64,000 nt of DNA from Malachius bipustulatus (Eukaryota; Arthropoda; Insecta; Coleoptera; Melyridae), in the NCBI GenBank assembly GCA_910589415.1, contig CAJUUM010000034.1, positions 186,001-250,000 on the forward strand. Direction: 5' to 3'. The position numbers and the translations under genes were made by a program. Position 1 is the first letter of the stretch; the number at the start of each line of letters is the position of its first letter. A model generated the notes under the pieces. It had not been told where the DNA came from and made no database searches. It saw only the letters and a list, made by a program, of their open reading frames with translations. This document shows, piece after piece, positions 56,641-64,000 of this stretch.

Positions 56641-57070
56641 ATTCAATACCTTGAAATAATTACTTGATGATTTTCGTCAGGACGATTGGCCTTGAAGTTG
56701 ACCTTGAAAAATAGATTTTCTTAATCAATTAAATCGTATTGTTTTGCCTTGTAGTGAGTTGACCTTGAAGCATATGTACCATTTACATGTGGAGAGTTCT
56801 GGGACAGCTTGGCCTTGGAAATTTCACCTTCAAATGACCTAACCTTGAAGATTTACACGTGCCGGTTCTGGGACAGCTTGGCCTTGAAAATGTCACCTTC
56901 AAATAACCTGACCTTGAAGATTTCACCTTCAAATAACCTGACCTTGAAGATTTACACGTGCCGGTTCTGGGACAGCTTGGCCTTGAAAATTTCACCTTGA
57001 AATAATATAATAACCCTAGGTTAGATCATATAGTTTGACCTTGAAATGACCTGACCTTGAAGATTTACAC
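56640..57070 (+). repeat. Irregular tandem array with TGACCTTGA motifs
   Basis: A unit containing TTTACACGTGCCGGTTCTGG, GACAGCTTGGCCTTGAAAA and CACCTTCAAATAACC recurs; ACAYGT starts are at 56785, 56855, 56954 and 57066 (spacings 70, 99, 112). Exact TGACCTTGA occurs six times (about 56699, 56760, 56909, 56939, 57036, 57052) with many near matches. Short ORFs across it on both strands are by-products of the repeat. A palindrome centred near 57094 (CCCAAGGCCATGACCTTGGG) follows. Confidence 0.85.
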
Positions 57071-57148
57071 GTGCGGATTCTAGCCCAAGGCCATGACCTT
57101 GGGCCAGAACCCCCCAACTCTATCTACTTATCATCTAGCTGAAATTTT

Positions 57149-57600
57149 TATACCGGGTGATGAAAATAATCAAATTTTTACCACTCTATATAAAAATTTC
57201 ATCCATCTAATAGGACACCGGATGAAAATTTAAGATAGGGACATGGAAGCCGTTTTCCCATATCTCGAGCCGTTTTCAATATAAGCTGCTTTGAAAATTG
57301 AAAATCGTGATTTTCATTACTTTATAACTCATAAACTGCTCATTACAAACTTCAACTTCACAAACCATTCTTTTTTACTTTTCTCAAATAATCTGAAGAT
57401 ATAATTATATAGAGGGTGTCCTATTTAAAATAACGAGGTTGTGTGACGTACAGCGATATTGGCCATCCTGTGTATCTGAAAATAATTTTACAAACTGCAC
57501 TTTACCCTCCCATTTACAACACTTTTTGGTTCATTTCGATATCTTTAATGGTGTAGGTGTAATCCAGCTTTCCATCTTAGGGGACTCACCCTGTGTATGC
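57149..57600. repeat. MITE-like non-coding fragments
   Basis: TACCGGGTGATGAAAATAATC (57151 on), AGAGGGTGTCCTATTT (57411 on) and CACCCTGTGTATGCC (57588 on) resemble the NNGGGTG/CACCCTGTNTA tips of foldback elements in this window. I could not align full inverted arms. No gene supported. Confidence 0.4.
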
Positions 57601-57647
57601 CGAACAAACTATATTGGATACGCTACTACGAGTATATGTTTCCAAGA

Positions 57648-57648
57648 A

Positions 57649-57681
<33 letters not shown>
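57648..57681. repeat. AAT microsatellite (LINE tail)
   Basis: About ten copies of AAT. Next to AATGCTTTATTTCC, which on the minus strand reads as a LINE 3-prime end. Confidence 0.9.
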
Positions 57682-57682
<1 letters not shown>

Positions 57683-58222
57683 CTTTATTTCCAACAGGTT
57701 ATAAACCCAATAACAGGAAATATTCCAAATAATACACAATAAAAAAATACTATTAACTAACTAATTAACCAATTCTGTTAAACACAATAAAATAACACAA
57801 AGGGTATAATACAATTTTTTAGGTGATCTTAAGTGACAATCTTAGGTTTTTTCCATAAAGTTTATCTCTACCACCTTTTTTACCCTTTTTACAACAAGAT
57901 CCATGGAATCACCTCGTAAAAATGTGCGTTTATTTAGAGTAACCCTGTATATCGTGGGCATCCCAGCAGAAATCCTTAAGTCAATTTTTCACTTAGGCAC
58001 AACTCTCCAAGTTCATCAGCTGATGCAAAAGAGCCGTAACCAAGTTGGTAAATAATATTAAGTCGACAAGGTATTTGTATAAAAGTCAAAGAACACTAAC
58101 TCGTAACTGGACGTGTTCGCTTTAAATGTTCAATTTGGTTGGACCCATGACTGCCGCCCCAACGCCCAAGATATAGGTACCTATATGAGAATTGTTGTAA
58201 AGAGATTTCTAGACAAACAGTG

Positions 58223-58440
58223 TAGTTCTATAAAACCAGGTCTCAGTAATGGCAATAAGGTCCATACTGCAGTAGCACATAAAATTGAAGAAATCAACCG
58301 TTTTGGATCTAAGTCCCCTGGTGTTTTGATAAAGACACGATAACACAATAGACTTGGAGCGATGTTCCACTGCCTCACACCGTCTTCCCGCATTCTGTCG
58401 GAAACAGTTAGTTTTTTGCCAGCGAAGGAGCATCAGATCT
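58223..58440 (-). pseudogene. LINE ORF2 endonuclease start, truncated
   Basis: The minus strand reads LYQNTRGLRSKTVDFFNFMC, then MDLIAITETWFY, the opening of a jockey/CR1-type endonuclease (Asn and Glu catalytic positions visible). It overlaps the end of ORF1 and stops at about 58220; the remaining endonuclease and the whole reverse transcriptase are gone. Confidence 0.6.
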
Positions 58441-59226
58441 GATAGAAATGAATGGAATGTTGTCTCTGTATCGAAGCAAGATGTTATTTTCGCCGTTCTC
58501 TCTCCTAGTCTTAAATTCCCTAATGACGTCTCTGTAGGTTTCTCTCTGCCTCACAGTCAAGTCCGAACGAAAATGATATTTGCGAACCGAATTTGTTTTG
58601 TTAGACCTCAAGTATGTCCTGGCCGCCTCCTCGTCGCTGCAGGTAATTTTCACAGGCCGAACCTTTTGTGGGTTGTAGATGCCTAATCGAGATATACTCA
58701 CTGGTTTGGGAAGTGACCCAATAGAGCGGAGAATTATATTGATCTGCTTTACGTCTTCCGTGATCCTCGCTTCAGAACTATCACCCACAGCCTCATTGAT
58801 TCCAAAAAGCAACACGTTCCTGGCACGCCGACTCCTATCCTCCAGCTCATTCATCATGCTGTTCATGTCTTGCGTGGGAACCATCGTCTTGTTCGATGAT
58901 TCAAGTGCAGTCAACCTGTTGCTCAATCCCTCAACGTCACTCTCAAGGGCCAGAACTCGATCATTGATCTTCTCGGCAAAACTATCAAAGGAGGACTTCA
59001 GATCAGCCCTCATGGATGTGAATTGCTCGGCGATAAAGTGTTGCAATTGCTGGATCATCTGAGAGTTGTCGACGACGCCCATGCATTTGACACACGTCCA
59101 GACAAGAGCGCCATCAGCCAGTCCCGCACATTTGAGATGAGCGTGCTTTCTACATGATCCCGCACATCTAACCGACGGTGTGGTGGGCGTAACCGCACCA
59201 TCACAAATTAGACAGATGATTGGCAT
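58408..59226 (-). CDS. LINE ORF1 protein with PHD-type zinc finger
   Basis: 272 codons, intact. Residues 1-50 form a PHD-like finger (CLICDGAVTPTTPSVRCAG, then HAHLKCAG and WTCVKC). A coiled coil follows (about 60-125, ALESDVEGLSNRLTALE). An RRM-like segment (RARNVLLFGINEAVGDSSEA) and a basic C-terminal domain (YHFRSDLTVRQRETYRDV, then FISIRSD) complete it. This layout is typical of ORF1 in jockey/CR1-like LINEs, where it binds element RNA. It has no frame break although ORF2 is deleted. GC content is higher than the flanks. Confidence 0.85.
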   Translation of the reverse strand: MPIICLICDGAVTPTTPSVRCAGSCRKHAHLKCAGLADGALVWTCVKCMGVVDNSQMIQQLQHFIAEQFTSMRADLKSSFDSFAEKINDRVLALESDVEGLSNRLTALESSNKTMVPTQDMNSMMNELEDRSRRARNVLLFGINEAVGDSSEARITEDVKQINIILRSIGSLPKPVSISRLGIYNPQKVRPVKITCSDEEAARTYLRSNKTNSVRKYHFRSDLTVRQRETYRDVIREFKTRRENGENNILLRYRDNIPFISIRSDAPSLAKN

Positions 59227-59621
59227 AGTAGCAACAAGGTAAAATGAAGGTAAAAAAATGTAAATAGAACAGCTGATCAGGAAATAAATTTAAATTTAAA
59301 TATCCAACTATATTTGTGATAAACGGTTTGCGATAAGGATAATACTCGATATGACTGGGTACAGAATTTATGAAGATAACAAGAATATCAATGGAACAAG
59401 TGGCCTTCTTTAAGAAAAACAACCACCAATAGGCAACTTCCAGCGCTAGTCACTTAGTTGCTATTACATCAGGGGGTACTCAGTGATGTCACAAAATAAT
59501 GTTCAAAATGCCACACGAAAAAAACACTCTGAAACCGGTTAAACAAACCACAAAGCGGAGCAAGAAAAATCGAGCTGCACACCGATCGAACACAACGAAT
59601 TATCCACAACGAATAAGAGAC

Positions 59622-60284
59622 TTACTGCCGGATAAGCGCTTCCAGGGTGTTGGCAGTCCTGTCTGGCACCTCCACAAGGAAGCATTTCCCCGACCCTCGC
59701 TCAATGCCACCAAAAACCCAATGCCCTTGTCGCCACTGGCCGCGATGATATTTGCGGTGGTAGAACTTGGATTCGTCGATTTCGACGATTTTCGACTCCT
59801 GCCTGTCTTCGTCACAGCCCCCTATCACCTGCGGGTGATCTTCCAGGTACTGTTCGCAAACCTCCCTGAAGAAGTTGCACCAATCAACTGTGGCGTGCGT
59901 CGACCGGGGCCCCAAGCGGGCTTCGTGAATCATTTCTCGTTGGGGCGCATCTCTGCCCCAGCAATACATCACCACAATTATTTGTTCTATTGCCAGATTG
60001 CTTTTTTGAAAAAATGACCCGAACCGCAGGCTTTTCGAGGCAGCACATCCACGACATCTCCATCGATGTCCGTCCTTGCCCGTTCTATACCGGACAAAAC
60101 ACATCGGAGTGGCACAGACCTGGCAAATCAAAGTGTTCCTAAGGAGCCTCCGCCTCGCAGCCCACCGTATGGCCTCCAAAGGCGTCTCGAAAGCGATATT
60201 CCGCAGGTCCACGTTCTCCGCCAATATTTGGGCCGGTGTCATGATTAGTACCTCTTCGATGATGGCAAAAAGACGCCCCGCCAT
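59622..60284 (-). pseudogene. Merlin-type (ISXO2-like) transposase, C-terminally truncated
   Basis: The 220-codon ORF begins MAGRLFAIIEEV. It has a zinc-ribbon-like segment (CQVCATPMCF ... WRCRGCAASK), a helix-turn-helix-like stretch, and then the start of the ISXO2/Merlin DDE domain: VEIDESKFYHRKYHRGQW (first catalytic Asp), WVFGGIERGSGKCF and VPDRTANTLEALI. The frame ends at 59622 in DNA without the second and third acids, so about a third of the protein is missing. It is GC-richer than its flanks. Merlin is the eukaryotic relative of bacterial IS1016; bacterial origin is not needed to explain it. I did not find its terminal repeats. Confidence 0.8.
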
Positions 60285-61640
60285 TACTTCAATAATCTAC
60301 ATAGAAGTTGACAAAAACTTTCTTTCACTCATATCTTCACAGAAAATTCTATAAAACATGCATGTTCCTATACTTACCACGTTCTCCTAATTTATTGACT
60401 AAGTAAACTACTAAAAATTGTAGGTACATATGTGTGCAATTTTTTTATGAGACTTACCCTTATTAAACAACGGTTAATGATATTACTGTAAGGTACGTAT
60501 CTACCTCTAGAAACGTAGAAGTATACACTATAAAGAAGCACAAAACACTTTACCACTATTCACACAACACAAAAACGTATAGCTCGATCTGTACTTATCA
60601 GAATCAGAACAGCGACTGATGTCCAACGCAAAAAGTTTTTCGTCGCTAGTATTTTTTTCAAGAAAAAAGGGTGGGGTTTCCGTGTGCCCATTTTATTACA
60701 CCTACAGTCGAAGTATCGAAGCTGTGTAGATAAACAACTGCCCTTTGTGGCACATTACTTGCCTCTCAAGAATTCCCTGAATTGTACCATCATAAAATTT
60801 TGCATACAATAGGTATAGATAAAGGTAATATAGTGGGTAAGAGATCCTGTCAATCGGGCATGTAGCACAAAAAATTATGGGCCCGCACCGAAGGGATATT
60901 ATAGTCTGGTCTGCATGAAGACCGAATTTGCAATTTCTCACGTACACTTGAACCCTCTGAAATGAAATATTCAATTTGTCAACAAACTTGGTCCCATAAT
61001 AGTTTATGGTGCCATTTGCGTACAATATTTCTGCATTCGGACCTTCAAATAGTCTGGCGCCTTGGCACAATACAATGTACACATTGCGAGGAGACCCATT
61101 TGAATCATTCCGTCACACTTTCTCACTGAAAAGTAATGAAGGAAAAATTGACGGTAATAGTAAAACGTGCTTCAAAATGATACAGAAGTATTATTCTACT
61201 CAACTAAATAAGATTACCACAATTGGATTGCTTTACTTTGCTTTTTTTTTTTTTAAAGGGGTGGATTTCATCCCTAAAATGGAAAAATCGTAAGTCGAGC
61301 GCATGCCACTTTTTAAGTTATGGGTAAAGTATATAACCTTGATCCCTATACAGGTGTCCGGAAATTATGAGCAAAAAATGAAGGGGGTGATTCTACTTGA
61401 TGAAATATTGCCTAAAGTAACTGTAAATTTTTTTCGAAAACTCACGAATAAGAAAGTTATGGGCCTTCAAAGTTGATTTTTTAAATCAATATTTTTCCAT
61501 AACTTTTTTTCTAATGTACGGATTTTCTTAAAATTTGACACACTTGCCACTGATGTTGCTTTGCATCCTTGGTCCAAATTAGACTTGAGCACAACCACAA
61601 CACATATGCCTAATATGTGGGCCTTACGAGATGTAAGCAT
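60285..61640. other. Intergenic DNA, no confident gene
   Basis: A 126-codon minus ORF (60702-61082) has scattered Cys and hydrophobic residues but no recognisable motif and poor codon pattern. A repeat-like fragment (ACAGGTGTCCGGAAATTATG) starts near 61351. Nothing else supportable. Confidence 0.4.
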
Positions 61641-61642
61641 TA

Positions 61643-62487
61643 TACAGTGTGACCCATTTGTTCTTGAAACACCCTGTAGAATCTTAATTAGATTTTAAAA
61701 GTATTTCTTTTAAATCATAGAGCTTGATAAACTGTATTTTGGGAGCAAAAAGCGTCTCATTCCTACGAAATCCAGGGCCTACTAGATCAGTGTTTACTTG
61801 TAAAATCTCAAAAATTCATATTAGCGATTTTTTTAGAAAAAAACTGTGCACACTACTGGATTCACCAGCCCTCAAAACGCTACTGTGCTAAATTTTAATG
61901 GAAATGTCAGAGTAATAAGGATCTTGCAGTTATTTTAGAAATTCATAATAGAACTCCGAATTTTCATTAATTTATTCGAAAAGGTCAAGAGAGACAAAAT
62001 AGAAATTGTACGTCTAGTTAGTGATAATGTAGGTACTTTAATTTTTTAATTATAATTATTTATTTATTTATTTATTTGTTTAATTTTTTTTTACTTTTTT
62101 TTATTTACTTTTTTTAATTTTAATTTTTACTTATGATAGCTTTTGACCTTTTTCAAATTAATTTTTGAAAATTCGGAGTATTATTATGAATTTCTAAAAT
62201 AACTACAAGATCCTTTTTACTCTGACATTTGATTAGTACAGTACCGTTTTGAGGGCTGGTGAATCCCGTGGCGTGCCCAGTTTTCTTCTAAAAAAATCGC
62301 TAATATGAATTTTTGAGATTTTACAAGTAAACACTGATCTAGTAGGCCTTGGATTTTGTAGGAATGAGACGCTTTATGCTCCCAAAATACAGTTTATCAA
62401 GCTCTATGATTTAAAAGAATTTTTTTTAAATCGCATCATAAATTAAGATTCTACAGAGTGTTTCAAGAACAAATGGGTCACACTGTA
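61643..62487. mobile_element. Foldback/MITE element
   Basis: Left tip TACAGTGTGACCCATTTG at 61643 matches the inverted right tip ending at 62487. The arms, about 350 bp each, share GAGCTTGATAAACTGTATTTTG, ACAAGTAAACACTGATCTAG and GGATCTTGTAGTTATTTTA-type text with about 10 per cent differences. The centre (about 62000-62140) is T-rich. A TA precedes the left end; the right flank is TG, so the TA duplication is imperfect. Non-coding. Confidence 0.85.
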
Positions 62488-62918
62488 TGTAATAGGTAAG
62501 TTTATATCTGGACATGAAAGACAATTACAGATAACCCTTATTCTTATTGAAGAATGAAGAATATAATAAAACATAACACATGACAGTTCTCCAGCAGCCG
62601 ACATGGCTATATCTCTTCTAACGGCTAGATCATCAAACGGTTACCATAATAATAGATAGAAGTTTTCATATATCCAAGAAATGAGCACATAGTTTGTTAG
62701 TATTTACACTTTGGGTTATTGTAGAATCGAACGCCGAACCGAACCTTCGGACTAAAAATGTATATATGTCGTGTATAGATTCGCACTTATTAACTTTAGG
62801 TACAACAACAAACAAATTGAATTTTTGCTCCGATAGAGCATTCGAAGACTGGGTGTTGACATCACTAAAAAGGGTTGCTTTTTTACTATAGAGCTTCGAA
62901 AAGAAGAACGTCATATTA

Positions 62919-63618
62919 TACAGGGTGATTCATAATATGTGCGCAGCAGGACTTCATTATATGACAGCTTTTTCAAAAATATGAAAAAAGTCCCCATTAA
63001 CATGGGTCTGCTTTCGAGATACAAAATTTATTATTTTCCGTTTGAAGTATGGTGGACAGTTAGACCATTTATTATAAATTTTTGTAATCTGTAAGGTAAT
63101 GTAGGTTTATGTTGGCAGTCTTTTAATGTTTTTGTTTGTTGTTGATTATCAATTTTAGTTATTTTCCAATATTTTCCAAAGAAATTTCTGTAACTTTCAA
63201 ACTACGAGAGTTATAGGTATAGGAGAATATAACAGGTTGAAGGAGGACTTCAATACCTAACTGATGACATGGTAATATATAGGGCGTTGTATTTAAAATA
63301 AACAAGAAAAATCGATTCGAAATCTTCAAAGTTCGTAGCTGACTTTTGAACAGCCTGTATAAAAAATTAAACTTCTCAGAAGATATTTAAACACCTTCAT
63401 GTGTCTTCTTTGTTGGTGCATGATGCGACAATTTTCAATAATGAAAATTTTACATTCGAATTTTTGAGCGCATAAACGGGAGAGTTGGTGAAGGCAACAT
63501 AAATGTCATTTTACTCAGAAATTAGATCACAATCGAAAGCTTGGAAGAAAATGTGCCCACGTATTTGAAATGAGAAATAAGTTGATGTTGTGATTTTATA
63601 AAAGGACCACACCCTGTA
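62919..63618. repeat. Possible MITE composite with CAGGGTG tips
   Basis: TACAGGGTGATTCATAATATG (62919) and ACACCCTGTATATA (63609-63622) could be ends of one element, but only the outer 10 bp agree, so these may be two fragments. The ORFs inside are short and unconvincing. The remainder to 64000 shows no gene. Confidence 0.35.
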
Positions 63619-64000
63619 TATATTACAAAAATATTTTTAGAAAGTAGGGCAAATCGTACTTGGTGGAGCGGCATATGAGTTTTTTTGTTGTTATTTTGAA
63701 TTCTAGTATAAAAGCTATACTTTTCATTCTCCCCTTTACGAAATTGTAACTTTCTGTCTTGATAAAACAACCGAAAGCGAAAGTAAAACATCCTAGGTGA
63801 TAGGTAGCTAGGTGGTTGCTAGCTATGAAAAACTTTCGTGGCCTGGACAAAAAAGTAGAAATGTCAGTTTGATTAACGTTTATTTAGATGGAAAATTAAA
63901 TGTAAAACTACAATAAAAAATTCCAGTAAATCTTTCTGGAACATACAAATAATTATTATTGTATTGATACGAATAAAGGGTGGACTAAGAAGTGGGCGGG

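Larger units (their letters stand above)
57651..59226 (-). mobile_element. LINE with PHD-finger ORF1, internally deleted
   Basis: The minus strand runs from ORF1 (59226) through the ORF2 start (about 58440) to a tail GGAAATAAAGCATT followed by (ATT)n at plus 57651-57681, a typical 3-prime end of jockey/CR1-like insect LINEs. Only about 1.6 kb separates ORF1 and tail, so nearly all of ORF2 is missing. The 5-prime leader beyond 59226 is not delimited. Confidence 0.6.

Noticed and set aside
56783..57000. Short repetitive ORFs on both strands with PSCPRTGTC-type repeats
   Set aside because: By-products of the tandem TGACCTTGA array; open in several frames at once.
59499..60017. 172-codon plus-strand ORF
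   Set aside because: Antisense to the Merlin transposase, which has clear motifs.
59622..60284. Bacterial gene transfer for the ISXO2-like transposase
   Set aside because: Merlin transposons are established eukaryotic members of this superfamily, so transfer from bacteria is not needed.
61006..61293. 95-codon ORF and the opposing 126-codon ORF at 60702-61082
   Set aside because: They overlap antisense, lack motifs and end in a T-run; treated as chance.
1..64000. CRISPR arrays, tRNA and rRNA genes
   Set aside because: No evenly spaced direct-repeat array, no tRNA B-box with a foldable cloverleaf, and no rRNA-like segment were found by eye.

Overview
The window looks like a transposon-rich stretch of an animal nuclear genome, most likely an insect. 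The evidence is AT-rich DNA, short GT-AG introns, insect-type mobile elements (BEL/Pao, Ty3/gypsy, Tigger/pogo, Merlin, Polinton/Maverick, LINEs) and many copies of palindromic TAGGTACCTA-like words. A hemipteran is my best guess from overall texture; the sequence does not prove it. I see no bacterial gene, rRNA, tRNA or CRISPR array.

Layout. 1-4.5 kb: 3-prime part of a BEL/Pao retrotransposon with an intact Pol reading frame, and a TA-flanked foldback element lodged between its stop codon and its LTR. 4.6-7.1 kb: a decayed minus-strand Ty3/gypsy gag-protease, split by a 1.16-kb insertion. 7.56-13.2 kb: a Tigger/pogo transposon with a decayed transposase and about 3.5 kb of extra non-coding DNA inside it. 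13.2-18 kb: an LTR/leader-like region with a primer-binding-site-like motif, a broken leucine-rich-repeat gene, and a solo LTR. 19.5-20.6 kb: a BEL remnant with its LTR, minus strand. 21.8-23.05 kb: a broken transposon-associated gene. 24-27 kb: AT-rich repeats.

27-36.3 kb holds the best-preserved genes: an intact 814-codon minus-strand ORF (C2H2 fingers plus a CACTA-type transposase-like body) and, 148 bp upstream on the same strand, a nine-exon gene that I assembled by eye. All nine exons join in phase from an ATG at 36286 to a stop at 29610, giving 585 codons. Two foldback elements lie in its introns.

39.3-48.5 kb is a Polinton/Maverick: packaging ATPase, DUF8207-like protein, integrase with chromodomain, protein-primed DNA polymerase B with two short introns at its 5-prime end, and a fused phospholipase-A2-like/protease remnant. 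Several genes carry single-base frameshifts, mostly in A-runs. No capsid gene is recognisable. Two further small minus-strand genes at 50.8-56.0 kb may belong to it. One is split by a full-length 4.39-kb LINE with intact ORF1 and ORF2 and a 13-bp target duplication.

56-64 kb: tandem repeats rich in the word TGACCTTGA, an internally deleted LINE with a PHD-finger ORF1, a Merlin-type transposase fragment, and another foldback element. Genes in the window mostly act for their own elements (replication, integration, packaging). The only cellular candidates are the nine-exon gene and its 814-aa neighbour (which may themselves be a transposon pair), the LRR fragment and a very weak tetraspanin-like ORF.
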